A DNA stretch of 64,000 nt. Origin: Lepidodermella squamata. Taxonomy: Eukaryota > Gastrotricha. Positions 22,443-35,345 of this stretch are shown piece after piece. Position 1 is the stretch's first letter, and every line of letters starts with the position of its first letter. The notes beneath the pieces were generated by a model. It was not told where the DNA came from. It was given only the letters and a program-made list of their open reading frames with translations, and made no database searches. The position numbers and the translations under genes were made by a program. The stretch spans positions 2,852,001 through 2,916,000 of the forward strand of contig JBLDXI010000004.1 in assembly GCA_047495785.1 (NCBI GenBank), given 5' to 3'.

Positions 22443-23138
22443 ATCTCTCCTTTGAGCACTTTTGCTCAATTGCACAACTTGTGCTCAAAATGCTCAATGA
22501 TTGCTCAATGGGTGCTCAATTTGTGCGCAAATTATGCTCAACGTCAGCCGGAACATATCGAAAGTGCTCAACTTGTGCGCAACAGGATAACAGGTTATCA
22601 TTGAGCACTCCAAAGATGACAAAATTGAGTGTGAGGGCAGTGATCACTGGTTCGATTCCCGCCCCTGACTGGTTGTTTTTTTTTAATATTTTTCCCCAAT
22701 TATATTTTTTCATTTGCAAATGGCTCGGTTGCAATTACAAAAAAACTGCCTAAGTTGCAAAATTGTTAACAAATGGAATTATTGATAAGTCGATTTTGAT
22801 AGTATCCATTTATGAGGAGCCAGTGGCGCAATGGATTTGATTGCGGGCTTGAGAGCAAAGATCACTGGTTCAATTCCTGCCCGCGACTGATTTTTTTTAA
22901 TTCATTGACGACTGGTGCTTAATCTGGCGCTGAACGCGATGCTCAAGAGCCGCACAACGAGTGCTCGAAGGCTGCTCAAAGAAGCACAACGTGCCTAAAG
23001 AAATGTCTCATTTTGTGCTCAATGTGCACAACGCTGCTCAACGGAGTGCTCAACAGTGCTTAACGGAATGCTCAAAGATGCTCAACGAAATTGAGCACCG
23101 GGTCAAGGTGGCGCACAACCAATGCTCAAAGGAGAGAT
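22443..23138. mobile_element. TIR element packed with TGCTCAA repeats and two tRNA-like units
   Basis: The ends are inverted copies of ATCTCTCCTTTGAGCA (22443-22458 and 23123-23138), 696 bp apart. Inside, TGCTCAA or TTGAGCA and near variants occur about 25 times. Two tRNA-like stretches in the same orientation lie within: one at about 22624-22675 with only a clear box B, and one at 22817-22890 with both boxes. There is no coding capacity. It lies just 3' of the secreted-peptide gene. Confidence 0.8.
22817..22890 (+). repeat. tRNA-like unit (box A + box B) with T-run
   Basis: Box A TGGCGCAATGG at about 22823, box B GGTTCAATTCC at about 22867, then GCCCGCGACTGATTTTTTTT, whose T-run is a potential Pol III terminator. 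The 3' part is shared with the partial unit at 22645 and with the minus-strand unit at about 36550-36620, so the three belong to one SINE family. Confidence 0.65.
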
Positions 23139-25800
23139 AATATATTTTGATGATGATATTACATTTGCAGTCAACATAATATAACATATTCAAAATATTA
23201 TCCTTGCGGTAAAATTTGCTGTGACTAAGACTAAAGGCTACTCATATACCTATAGATGATGTGATTATCCATATACAATTGAGAAGTCTTTTTTTGATAT
23301 TCTAATGGTTTGTGTTTCTCCATTTAAAAGCAATAAACGCTCATCCTAATAATATTCCTTTCTTTGACATCATCGTCCGTTTGAAAGAGTATGCTATTCG
23401 AATCTCTGGTGAGACACATTAACAATGTTGGACTCACGGGCTTTGGCAGTTGACGGGGAATTTGATACCTGAAAAAATGTAGCTTATCAGCTACATATCA
23501 AGCTATGGCGTCAAGAGCAGGTTAAATTGATGCGGGACTGCGGGATGGTGTGGGTTTGACTGCGTGACAGATGCTGAATAGGTGACGGATGTTAACCGTT
23601 AACTAATGCTCGCTTCGCTCGTGAGTGGTTGATGCCTCATTTAATCTCAGCGAGGAAAGAAGCGCCAGGGACGCCAGGGACGATGAGGGTAGTACCAGGG
23701 ACGCGTACCTGGTAGGTTTGAGGGTACTCTAAATCGTCAGTAAATCAAGGGGGCTAAATCATTTGCAAATCAAATCATCTTGAAATTTTGTAAATCAAAT
23801 CTTCAGTGAATCATATCATCAAAAAAATGGCCTAAATCAAATCAAATCACAATCAAATCAGATCAAATCAAATCTCTGACAGCCTTTTTAAAACTGAACT
23901 GGAAATGTTGGGTCCCGAATTCGGCCTGAACGCGTTCGGGTCAGCCCGTACGCGGTCGAGTAACGGCTTTAAACAATAGCACTGGTTCATGTTGTTCTCC
24001 GACGAGCTCGGGCCAACACCATTGCCGGCCGTGTGCAGTGAATAGTGATTCTTTTGAATTTGTTAAATTTATAATAAACGTCGCATACGGGCATGTTATA
24101 AAGCGGCCCCAGAGCGGAGCAGCAAGTCGATGCTACCCGTCTGCGAACGGGCCGGCCGGATCGCGTACGGCCTGAATTCGGACTCGGGCCCCAACAGAAA
24201 CACTACGCAAATACTGACAAAAACAGCAACAGGACTCTTTCGTCCTGAGATATCATGTCGCCAGACGTAATCATTTATATTTGGTCTCATCGGTTGGTTG
24301 ATATTTTGCCATTTGAATAGGCGTCGGGGCTAAATTGCCGGGGCTGTTTTGCCTTGGGCTGAATTTTCGTCCAAATGCTCAACATGGATAAACTAATTTG
24401 TATAGAATTTTCAAAAATAGGCTATCAATTTTTTATTTTGATTTGCACGTGCCTTTTTCTCTCTTTTTTACAACCTCAATCTTTTCAATCTCAATCTTTT
24501 AGCACTACTCTTTAAAATTACATACTGGCCCGGTGCCAGCATTACATTTCATCGATAATTGCACGATTTCATTTAATTTTATTATCTACTAATTGAATTA
24601 CCCAAGCCAGGATTAGCGTGGCTTGTCCCACCCCTTATCTTCAACCCCCCATTTAATTTATTTTACATTTTACTCGGTCTCATGATGGGCCGTGGTGGTT
24701 GTGGTGGTCACTCGGGCTCATTTAGAGCCCCCAGTCAACGCCAGGTCGGCGATAAAGCAGGCCCTACACAAGCTGATCTCGGCAAGTGGCTCGCTGGGAA
24801 TGGAAGGGAAACCAAGCAATAGTCTTCGAATACTGCTGATCAAGGCAAACGCAAAGTTTCCCTGTTTTCCTGTTTAGGAATGCTGCTCAGTGATGCTGTT
24901 TCCCTGTATCAGGCGGCCACTATACCACTACACCACGGTAGCGGCGATATTTGGGTTTTGGCGAATTCTTTTGTAATGTGCATCTTTTGGGATAATGGCT
25001 GTTTAAAAATGCTGAATCGGCGTCGTTTCCGGCGGCTCCTAAATTCGCAACCAAGTATCGACAGTCAATAAATTGAATAGCGGCGGATAGACCTCAAAAT
25101 TCTGTACAAGCTATCAGAGGCCGCTGAACAAAATCACCGCCGATTAGGTCGAAATTGGCTCTTGTAATCGCGACTTGGGCCTTCCCCGCAAGGTATTTTG
25201 ACTGACGTTGCGCGCGATTTCAGACCGAACCAAGGAACATTTAGTAGGAGTGGCCATATTTTTCTGTTTACGTTACTTGCGAATCATCAGTTGTTTATCA
25301 AACATTTTACACAAAAGACATATGGATATCAAAGATTTTGCGATAAAAAGAGCTAACGAGAAAAAATGCAGAGTACCGCGCGATATAAATAATTAAAAAA
25401 TAATTCAATATATTTTTGACGACATGCTTTTTGACCCTTAGCCGCCGAAGACGTGTACACGCGTTAATTCCGGAGAAAATTCACCGTGGTCGTCGGAAAT
25501 AATTTTGAACATTATTTTTATTGTGGAAAATGGAAAAAAGTTGACGGTTGACGGTTCATGACAGTATTTTACCTGTATTTCAATCAAAAACCCCGACGTC
25601 TCAGTAGTCACTGACAGAAATTTATTGGAGTTCCTCATACATTTAATTTGAGACAGAACGAAAAAGATATGCTTAATAAAAGTCAACACAAATTTCCGGG
25701 AGAAATGAATGCGATCATCACGCGGCATCACAGATCACAGCTGATAGATTTCTTCTAGTTAAATTTCCAGGTTCAGTAGCCTTAGAGCCAAGTAGCCTGC
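23139..25800. other. Intergenic with repeats, no gene seen
   Basis: A degenerate (AATCAAATCA)n tract covers about 23750-23880. A partial tRNA-like box A (GGTGTAGTGGTATAGTGGCC, minus) is at about 24908-24935 without a B box. An inverted-repeat element occupies about 23909-24199. No exon with conserved features was found. Confidence 0.4.
23909..24201. mobile_element. MITE-like element, TGTTGGG…CCCAACA ends
   Basis: Left end TGTTGGGTCCCGAATTCGGC and the reverse complement of the right end (TGTTGGGGCCCGAGTCCGAA) are imperfect inverted repeats rich in CGG/CCG. Flanking GAAA on both sides may be a 4-bp duplication. The interior phrase AACAATAGCACTGGTTC is also found at 4531. Confidence 0.55.
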
Positions 25801-25804
25801 TTCC

Positions 25805-28800
25805 TTAAAACCGTTCGCATATGGCGCGTTTGGATAAAGAACACGAAGCCAACACAAGTCCGTTCATATTCGCGTGTATACCTGAATTATAAAACACGAA
25901 TGTTATTTGTTAGAATTTTAGACTATTTAAGCCCCCTTATCTCGCTCGCCTTACTCACAGTGTTTCGTGTTATCAGGCGTCTGTGGAATGCCGAGGAATG
26001 TGGCGTTAGCCGGCTCGCCTGTAATGAAGGAATAAGTTGTTGGGTTCGCTCGTTTCGCGCCAATGAACGGCCATTCAGTGTCTGTGGCAATCGTTTTTGC
26101 CTTATCGAACATCGCCTGATCTTTGATAATCGCCAGCGATTTATTGAGGCGCTGGCAAGCGTTCACTGCATCAGCTCGCGTGCCTTTTGATGCCGTGCGT
26201 TCCAAGCTCGCTGGGGTCTGAAAAATTGCATTGCTTTCAAAAAATGAACAAATACTGTCTCCTACTTACATCTCCACAAAGACCGTAACTAGGGCCCGAG
26301 CAGCTTGCATCCAAAATGCCTAACGTTGAGATGCGCATACCTAATTAACACGACAAGTAAGAATACAAACTCGCTGTATTAATCGTGGTTTTCAGACTTC
26401 GACATCGACAATAATATTGATTTAAACTGTACAGACAGCGGTTGGCTCTAAATCATTTGGCAGCTCGGGGATCCAAGATCGCACCCTGGCCGAGGCATCC
26501 CAGCTCAAAATTTCTACTTCGCACACTGGTTTCCGCTGAGCGTACTTCCCTGTTACGCCTTTACAGGTCTAATATTTCACCGCGAGGACAGGATTTCGAA
26601 ATTTTGTCGCATAAACATTTGGACTCAGGAAATGTTTTCAAATTTCAATAATTAATTCATGTGAATATGAAATTATTCATTAGGGTAAAGTGACCTAATG
26701 TGTCATAATTTCGCTTACTTTTTTTCGAGGCCCGATATCTACTCACCTGAGGGGTCCCGGCCCGATTTTGTTTGACAGGGACCTCAGTTAGGGTCTTGGC
26801 TTCGATAATCCGTCGAAAAAATTCGACCCCGATGCCTATTGTGAGTGTGGCAGCAGGTGTTGTGACGCAAGAGACCGATTATGACAAATTAGGAGCCGGC
26901 GCCTATTTCGTCATAATTTTTCGACCAACGGTCCTAATTGTCATAATGGGGTCTAGTTTTTTTTTGACCTGCCGTTATAGGAGTAGGTGAATCGAGGCCG
27001 GCGGATTCGATTCTGAGGTTCAAATCATTCAAAAATTAACTGTTGTCAAGATTTTCCGACCACTAAATGCTCTATGTTGTTTTTAATCCAAATTTTACTG
27101 CCTTTTCCCAGTCAGAAGCACAAATTTTAGGAAATTTCTTCCAATTCGTAGTAATGTGGTGACCCTTCAACTAAAATGCTCTGGTTAGAGTGTAATTTCT
27201 GTTTAGTTGTCATGAAAATAGGCTCCTTTGCATGCTGTACACTGTACATGCCGAATGGCCTTAGCCTAGTTTCCTAACACTAATTAAGGCTAAATAGGTA
27301 ATCTAATATGCCTAATTTCGATCTCGAACAGCTTAATTCGGTATCAGGAATTCTTTGGGGCATCCCTGGCTAGCAAAGGCCGACCATGTCAAGTTGGTAT
27401 TGTTCGGAAATGACCCTATGGCGCTATCTGGAAACTAGTGAAACCGCAAATAAATATGTACCTACCGAGTGCACTAAGATCCAAATTTTTCGATTCTGCC
27501 TCGATCTTAACGTAAATTTTGATGACGGATGGCATCAGCTTACCAAGGTAGAGGAGCCAACCAATAGGATTTGGCAATATTTCCGTAGACTTATCGATTA
27601 AACTCAGATGAACTAAAACCCATTTTGCCATTCGTTCTCACATCTAATCAATCCTACCAAATCTGCTAGATCAATAGTAGCCTTGAATTGGTCCCAGAAG
27701 TTCGTTAATGGGCTCATCAAACTATAGTAGGAGTGATATATGAGCTTTAGATGGCCTTATGATGATTTAAGAATGACAAAAACTCGGCTGGAAATTCCAA
27801 AAGGAAACAAATTTTGGCAATTAAAGGCATAGATGGCATAGATCATAATCGGTCTCTTGCGTCACAACACCTGCTGCCACACTCACAGTAGGCATCGGGG
27901 TCGAATTTTTTCGACGGATTATCAAAGCCAAGACCCTAACTGAGGTCCCTGTCAAAAAAAATCGGGCCGGGACCCCTCAATTGTAAATAAATTCATGGGG
28001 CGGCATGGAACACTGCTATAAATATTAAATAATTCGTTGTTTCATCAAGAAAACTTACATTCCCCAGAGTTTGATGGGGCGATAGCCATCCAGAATGGCG
28101 AATCCATTATAACAGGACTGCCGTCGTCCCACTTGAAATCAGCCACAATGCCAACTAACAAATATAAATAGCCTGCCATCTGCAAGGCGACAGCCAAGTC
28201 ATCCGGCGTGGAGAATGTTGCCAGGCGCCCACCCGCATTTTTACAAGCAACTCTTTGTTTATTAAAGACCCCAATGCTGGTCAGCGCAAAGTACTTAGGG
28301 GGCTTCGTAACGTCAGCTAAGCAGCTTGCGTAGTTATCAGCAAACAACGTGGAGTTTGAGTAAGTTTTAACCTAATAATCCAGGAAAATTTGCAATGAGG
28401 ATATAGTTAACTGTAAAGTTTCAAGGCTCGTTACCTTGGTGGAACCATCTGGGCAGATGTTGTAACACTTCTTGCCATTTTGTGTATTATTACACTGAAC
28501 AGCAAACTAGAGGCAAAATTAAACCGATTCAAAAGCATAATTTCGTACTCTGATCAACTAATACTTCAACCATTACTGGCTGAACTGCTCTCGCCGTTTG
28601 GTGATATATACTATCGTCTAACCCTGAAAACGATGGGCGACGATACCACTGGACGGGCTGAGGGAACTTCATTCATTATTACAGTCACTAACCACTGATG
28701 TCTACATTCTGCTCCTCTTATAAGGCAAGAAGTTTCAGATGGATTAAGGTTTGAAGTATTAACCCAAAAACTAACCTTTGATAAGCAAGTGGCCTTATTC

Positions 28801-31800
28801 CTGTAGACACCAGATGAGAATTGTGCGGTTTCATTTGCCAAGCATGTTGTGCTGTTCAGTCGGCATGCAGTGAACGCGTTAGTGGTGGAATCGAAGCAGC
28901 GAATGTGGGGCTTCACGGAATCAGCTACTGCGCCTGAATAAAATTATAATGCTTGAAGTATTCAAGATATCAAGACGGTTTTTGGAAACAAATAAGTAAC
29001 CCTACTGCAACATTGAAGCTGAGATTCCATCGCTGGATGATAGCTGGATTATAGCTGGATTAGAGTTGGAACTTTCTAATCCCGATTAAATTAACTTGCT
29101 CATTATGGAACCACTCGAAAGTATATTTTTCAACTGCGCACGCTGATTAGACACTAGTCACTAGATACTGGATCGATCTAATGACTCCGGGAAGAAACAT
29201 TCGGCCTAGCGATACATAAAGCGTATCCTGATTTGATGATGTTCGACCATATCCGGGTGCCATGGTTGGGTATCGATGGATATTCAGCCCGCTATTCCGG
29301 CTGCGCCTCGGAACTTTAAAGCTAGCTTCAGGGCCCATATTCATCATCGTATCCTCTATGAATGTACACCCTGATATTATATACAATTTTTGATTTTATG
29401 TGGCAGAAAAAACTCAAAATTAGGGGAAGAATCCACCTGTTTCTCCTTTTGTACTATCGCTACTATGAAATTAGCAATCCACGATGGCTTTGCAGGCTGA
29501 AGATAACGCGAAAACCGATGGCAGGTAGCGCAATTACGCGTAACATTAAAATCTATCGGCTGGGGTCGATACTAAGATTGAGATTCTAGGGCATAAGATT
29601 AACTTGAAATAATTTGTGGTTGAAATCCAGGGCTGGTATCTCAAAGCCAGGGTGACCCTGACTTATCTCAGTGAAATGAAAATCATCCGTAGTCCGTAGA
29701 ATATAGAATATCAAACAAACTTACTGCCGAAATTTTGAAGACACGCATCCAAGCTAGCGAACCCTGTTTTCCCTTTCACCTGAAAAACAGAAGGTATTAA
29801 AAGGTACAATTTGGCGGCGAAAGATTACCGTAGCATTGGAGCAGGGAAAATTGCTAGGAATGCATGTGACGAATTGCTGAGCCGAATCGACACATGAGTC
29901 AAATCTCTGTTTCTGTTCATTCGATTTGTGTCAAGTTATCAAAATAAGTCATGATTTATTACCAGAAATCGGTTCAAATCCGTAGTACAATTGTACATGT
30001 TATTTCTCAGCGGTAAAAAGCCGTTGTAAGAGCTGCCGATCTATAATTTAAAATGCTAACGTTAGTGGCAGAATGACAGCGATAGAAACATGGGATTAAG
30101 AGTGCACGTTTTTTCTTCGGAAGAAACAACCGTAAATACTGAATTTTCTAAGGCTGAAATAAAAGGACATGGGTTCACCTCAGAATTTAAGACGCGTTTT
30201 GGCCATGAAGGGATGAAATCACTGCTCTAAAAAAAGTGGTTCTAAAACTATTTCCTCTTCCAGCAAAATGTTTTCTTTCGATTCATGCATACCTGGCAGA
30301 TCAGATGTCCTATTTTCATCGCCGCCGCTGGCGACCTTTCCTGTGACATTACTGCTTGACCCCTTGGCCGACTTGTACCTTGGCCCCTTTTTGTAAACTA
30401 CTGGATTGAAGCCGTCGAAAGATCCGTCCGGCCGCAATTCAAGAGTGGCACACCTCTGCTGGCCGGCGAGGGTTTATCTAGCCACCCTCAACACGTCCCA
30501 AATTTCGAGCATTTTGGCTATTGTTGCTATGGAGGTTTTGAGATCCATTTAAAAAAAAACAAATCCTCTGTGCATCGAGGCGTAAAACCGTCTCCCTGTT
30601 AAATTTTCTTAATCTCTTGTGAATCCACCTCGGAGTAATAACTGAGGCTGCAATCTGTAATTGACAGTAATTGTCTTCAATCAAAGTCACGGAGCCGAAT
30701 TTGATCTTTTAAGGCTAATTACTGTTCATCTAAAGCAGTGGTTCTCATACCCTGGCATGCGAGCCAATCGTGGCACTCTAAGAAAACTAATTGGCATGCG
30801 TGCCAAAAATGGCACGCGGAGGGTTGTGACTGCGTGCTAAGTGTGAAATCAGATTGCCCATTTCCCCTTTTTTCTTCATTTTAATAGGTGAAAGATGCGT
30901 GAAAATTTTCTCGCTTCACTTGTTTGATCGGTTCGAATTATCCAACATACCTAAACATACCTACCGTATTTTGCCCTGTATTTAGGGTCTGCCCTCTATT
31001 TCGGTTCTGCTTTTTATTTATTTGAAGCTATTCAGTCACGGAAAAATACCTAGATCAACCTAGATAAAACAGCTATAGCTACTGCCTTCCATCCGTGACG
31101 TAACGTGGCGTGTATGCTCAAGTGGATTAAGGTGGATAAAGAATAAAAAACGATTAACGCACATACTGACGAAAATCGCAACCTATCCAACTAACACCAC
31201 TTGCCCAGCAGGCGCTAATGTAAGCCACTTCATATAAATAATTCAACTGATGCGCACGAGCCAAGTCCTGATTTTTAACAAATTTTAAACCGCGCGCGAA
31301 GATGCAACAGGGTTACTTTCAAATATTGCGTCGGTTTTTATACCAAAAAAAATTCAGACAATTCACTATCGATTGAACATGGGGTTCTCGCTCGAAAAAA
31401 TTCAAATAAAAAGTTTAAAAGTACAAAAAAGGTACGCGCACCTGAAATTTTGCGCGCGAGTTGAGAGCTCGCCCACTCGCTTGTCAAAAGTTCGGATGTG
31501 CGGTAAACGTTTTTCCGTTAATTCTTCACGCGAGAAATCCATATCTAGTCGATAGAGAATTTTCGGAACTTTCTTTTGGTATAAAAACCGCCTAAATAAT
31601 CAAAATTTGCCCTTTGACTTTACCGCACGCGGCCTTGAAATTTCCATAGTTGTGCGCGTTTTGTCCACTTTTACCCTCCGACTGGACGGAACTAATATGG
31701 GCCTGGAATTGAGCTATTAATACAGTTCTGCCCTTTATTATTTCAAATGATCATTGCTGTCTGCCCTTTATTCCGGTTGCACATTTACGGATCCGCGGTG

Positions 31801-34334
31801 GTTTCCTCCGGTCACTAAAAAGCCGCGAAATGCTAGTTTTCACTAACAATTAATTGCCCGCACGCTATTGGTCGATTCAAAAATAAGCGCGGGAGTCGCA
31901 TTAATGCCACAGCGAAACAAAATAACCGTCGACTTCACAGATTCATGGTTAATAATGCAGACCGGCGCAAATAGAAGAGCCTCATTTTTAGATGCTGTTA
32001 CAAGTGGATTTTATGTGAAAATGATTGGAACAATTTTCCAAAAAATCCCAAATACAGTGAAATCAATAATTGGAAAAATTTGCAAAGGCTGTGATTTTCA
32101 CCCGAATATCAACATTTTCCTGGCTGAAAATTAGAAAAATTTGGCATAATCACCCAAAACGATCGCCCAAAAATTCAACGAAAATTGTCAATGAAAAGCG
32201 CGGAAAAACTGGACGCTAAATCACAGGTGGACTAGAATTTTGAATATCAATAACAAGTTTTTTGTTTTATACGGGTGAGGTTGTCACAAGTCATTACACA
32301 TTACAGTATGGCAGTTTTTACGTTCGTTCATGCTGCTTTCGTGGCTATAGTTTTTTTCCTTCAGTAGTAAAATATCACATAGCAATAAAACTTGCTAACG
32401 CTATTTTTTGCAACACACAACAATTTCCGCGCATTTATTAATTAGGTCACTACACACAAGTTATGAATGGCTTGCAGCCAGCTCAGTGCGTGCATTGCGA
32501 TCATCTTCCGTTCTTATTTCGACAAAAATTAACGATAAAATTGGGCCTTCGAAATTAAAAAAAATAGGGGTATTTCTTTCTGCCATTCAATTGAAAATTA
32601 TAACTTAATTTGTGGCCATCGATTTAAAAGCAGCAAATGGATATTAGGCAATTTTTATTTATAATTTTGCAAAATGCCAAGCGTAAAATTTGTCGCATCA
32701 AGGTGATTTAAATTGCTTGCAAATTGAAGCCTTGGCTTATTTTTTCCAATAATTTTTGCTAAATTTTTCTTTCGAAATAAATAATTTATTCATTTCTTAG
32801 TGGAGTAATTTTCACAATAAGTCAATTTTTGCAGTTTGTGAGAATGTAGGATGTAGGTCTTAATATTCCCGTCTTAATATATCCGTCGGTCTTGACTTTT
32901 AGCCACAAACCTGCAAAGTCAACCGTTGTTTTGTTTTACAGTGGCATTAGTGCGGTTCCCGCGTTTATTTTTGAATCGACCAATAGCGTGTAAGCAAATA
33001 ATTATTATGGAAAACTAGCCTTTCACGGCTTTTTAGTGGCCGGAGGAAACCACCGCGGATCCGTAAATGTGCATTCCGGTTCTGTCCTACATTTGGGTCC
33101 TGCCTAATAATTCGTAAAATACGGTAAATTACGTGAACACAGAGATGCAAAATCCTTGATGAAAACAGCTTTTGAGGATGAATTTCGGTCTGCGATGAGT
33201 TGACGAAAACCAGCCTGGTTTGTCGCAAGAATTTCATGAGCTAAAAAAATGAAGTATGAGCGGACACCGCCGATTCGAAAAAATGGAAATGTGGCTCTTT
33301 TGGCGAAAATCGCCACGGTTGACTGCTATAATTAGTGATTTTCGCGTAAAATATCTGAGAAATGTATGACGAAGTTTTTCCGAGGTATGCTATAGCTTGA
33401 CGACCCGCACCTTAGTGGGTCAGCTCATGCTACTTTTCGATCAGATTAATAAGGATAAGAACCGCATCCGATTAAAGGCCGCCGAGTTTTTGGGCCTTTT
33501 CCAGAAAATAGTCGCATATTCAACAACTTATTCAACAATTTATCATAACTGATAACTGACATGGAAATTCAATGTTTGGATCCTATCCATAGATCACGGA
33601 CCTCCATGATCCCATAAAATCTCTACATGTCTTCTTCAAAGGCAATGCCGCCATGATATTCAAAAATCGGCATAAACAGCTCAAAATCCAACTCGAATGA
33701 TAACTCGAATCAAGAATTGGAAAATTTGACGCGGCTCTGTGAGCACTGGTTTGTTTATCGCGCACTGGCTAAGCGTACACAAAGTGTGTTAGGATGATTG
33801 GCTACTTGATCACAGCGAGCGTTAAAATCTAGGTGTGCGTGACGCAATCACGTCCAGATAAATTCGGAATGGTGAAAATTTGTTAAATTTTCCAAAAAAA
33901 TCATGAATCGTCTTCATGAAAGAAAATTGAAATTTCAACTAACCATGATCTCGCCTTCTTTCGCACAGCCAGGGATGCCCGGTCGGCATATCGCTGCCTG
34001 AGTCGCCAATCGGTAGCACAATCTAGCAGTCTGTGGATGTAACACAATTCAATTAACAATTCAAGCCGCAAACACAATCGAAAAAAGAAACTCACCGATG
34101 TCATGCACTTTGATTTATCCGACCAACTTCCGCCGAGCTGGTGAAAGAGAACAACTTGAAAATTATTTAGGCAGGTTAGAAATTATTAACCTGGTATTCG
34201 CTCAATTGAAAACAGCCGTTTGGTAATTCGCGGCAACTCGTGAACGTATCGTCGAATTGCGAGAAGCAGCGAGCCCATTCGCCACACCGAACCGTATCGA
34301 TTGCGAAGAAAAAGACGAGGAAAATTGGCTTCAT
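25805..34334 (-). CDS. CTLD gene B: secreted Cys-module protein with two C-type lectin domains (one frameshift)
   Basis: Twelve exons (minus): 34334-34191, 34137-34096, 34030-33944, 30041-29963, 29912-29829, 29779-29725, 28933-28776, 28506-28435, 28371-28059, 26340-26270, 26217-25959 and 25881-25805. Signal peptide MKPIFLVFFFAIDTVRCG, then modules: WARCFSQFDDTFTSC, LGGSWSDKSKCMTS, RLCYRLATQAAIC, FDSCVDSAQQFVTC, LDACLQNFG, PHIRCFDSTTNAFTAC and so on. CTLD1 (VACKNAGGRLATFSTPDDL … FKWDDGS … SCSGPSYGLCGD) and CTLD2 (NACQRLNKSLAIIKD … RAICERF) follow. Exon 4 is 79 nt where the paralogue has 78; the extra base in the A-run shifts the frame and gives an early stop, so the gene is either a pseudogene or has an assembly error. 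All other junctions stay in phase, 480 codons in total if that base is discounted. Introns contain a 2.2-kb and a 1.2-kb inverted-repeat element. Confidence 0.78.
26748..27979. mobile_element. 1232-bp element with 137-bp TIRs
   Basis: Arms 26748-26884 and 27843-27979 are inverted copies with few mismatches, starting TGAGGGGTCCCGGCCCGATT. The interior has no long ORF. No obvious target-site duplication is visible. It lies inside the intron of gene B that splits CTLD1. Confidence 0.85.
30219..30485 (-). other. Possible orphan coding stretch in gene B intron
   Basis: A minus-strand reading with balanced composition (LRPDGSFDGFNPVVYKKGPR followed by YKSAKGSSSNVTGKVASGGD) ends near a GTATGC donor-like site at about 30292. 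No family is recognised and no partner exon found. It may be transposon-derived. Confidence 0.2.
30730..30830. repeat. hAT-like terminal fragment
   Basis: CAGTGGTTCTCATACCCTGG at about 30736 matches the widely seen hAT terminal form CAGTGGTTCTCAnnC. It is followed by palindromic TGGCATGCGAGCC / GGCATGCGTGCC. No opposite end was found, so it is a solo terminus. Confidence 0.45.
30962..33126. mobile_element. 2.2-kb inverted-repeat DNA transposon remnant
   Basis: Outer ends are TACCGTATTTTGCCCTGTAT and the reverse complement of AATTCGTAAAATACGGTA. A long inner inverted pair (31785-31880 versus 32960-33075) includes TTTACGGATCCGCGGTGGTT and TCGACCAATAGCGTG. No transposase ORF is visible. It sits in the long intron of gene B between exons 3 and 4. 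Confidence 0.7.
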
Positions 34335-34812
34335 TATCACACAAAGTAAGCGTGGAAATAATAAAAGTGAAATCAGCGTTTGGAATGAACAATTATTAAA
34401 AACATGTTTTGAATTTTGAGACGGAAGCGCGTGGCTATATTTTCAGGCACGTGGAAATAATTTCCATTGTAGGTGACGGATTATTTTTTTAGTTGTAGTT
34501 TTTGTGAATAGTTTTCATTCATCGCCAATCGCCATTTAATAAATGAGCAAAAGGTCACCGACCCCACGACCTCAGCGCCATCAGTATCATTGCGGCGCGC
34601 TACGCACAAAAATAGAAGAAAAAAACGGTTGTCATTCATCGATAACAGGGCATCAGTGCGAAAAAATTCAAATTCGATTAAAATATGCATTACTGCGAAA
34701 AAGCAAGAACTGGGCGCTCTAATTAATTAATTGGAAATTTGGTTTTCTATTCTTAATAGTGCGATGCCCTTGAATCAGTCATCATCGTCTTTTCAATGCA
34801 AACTGGGCGAGC

Positions 34813-34989
34813 ATGTCTTCGAATCCGGAACTAGGTCAACAAGAAAACGACCTGACCCAGGACGAAAGCGACTCAAAGTCCAACCGCGACCTCGACTCGA
34901 GTCAGACGGGAGCACTCAGCAGCCAATCGCGTGCGGTCATTCGGCAAAGCAGCAAAAAAAACAAAATAAAAGACCTCACATCGCAATAA
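34813..34989 (+). CDS. Ser/Gln/Asp-rich 58-residue ORF, hypothetical
   Basis: ATG 34813 to TAA 34989: MSSNPELGQQENDLTQDESD, then a Ser/Gln stretch and a Lys-rich end. It is low complexity and lacks domains. It may be a first exon or a chance ORF; the composition is more protein-like than the overlapping frames. Confidence 0.25.
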   Translation: MSSNPELGQQENDLTQDESDSKSNRDLDSSQTGALSSQSRAVIRQSSKKNKIKDLTSQ

Positions 34990-35059
34990 ACTGGATGAAA
35001 CTGGATGAAGCAGTTGATGAAAATGACGGAATACACCTGACAAATTATGAAAACATGAT

Positions 35060-35345
35060 TAATTGAAATATAATAATAATGATCTTTACTCTTTACTCTT
35101 CGTGACTGAGCGTCTAGTACCGTTCCCGGTTTTGAAGAGGCGAAGGCAGGCGAAGATTGATCCTCAGGCAACTGGGGTAATTATAGCCGTTGACCATTTC
35201 TTCTGGGACTCTCTTATCTATCCAAGCTCAATTCAAAATTTCCCTGAGCCATTCAATATTGGCGTCGCTCAGAGGTTCGACCATTTCGGGTCTTACTTCA
35301 TCTATACCCGGGGCTTAACCGTTTTTCATGTGGTCGATGGCATTT
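35060..35345 (-). pseudogene. LINE RT fragment plus 3' end
   Basis: Minus strand from about 35345: AIDHMKNG-APGIDEVRPEM (stop in place of Lys), matching the 'AIxxMKxGKAPGxDxIxPEM' start of LINE RT domains. It then cuts directly to a 3' tail ending near GTAAAGAGTAAAGATCATTA. The tail sequence (CGCTCAGTC…) is shared with 59417-59500. Both are severely 5'-truncated copies of one LINE family. Confidence 0.65.

Noticed and set aside
24908-24935. tRNA-Glu/Gly-like box A (GGTGTAGTGGTATAGTGGCC) on the minus strand
   Set aside because: No box B follows at a suitable distance and no acceptor stem, so not annotated as a tRNA.
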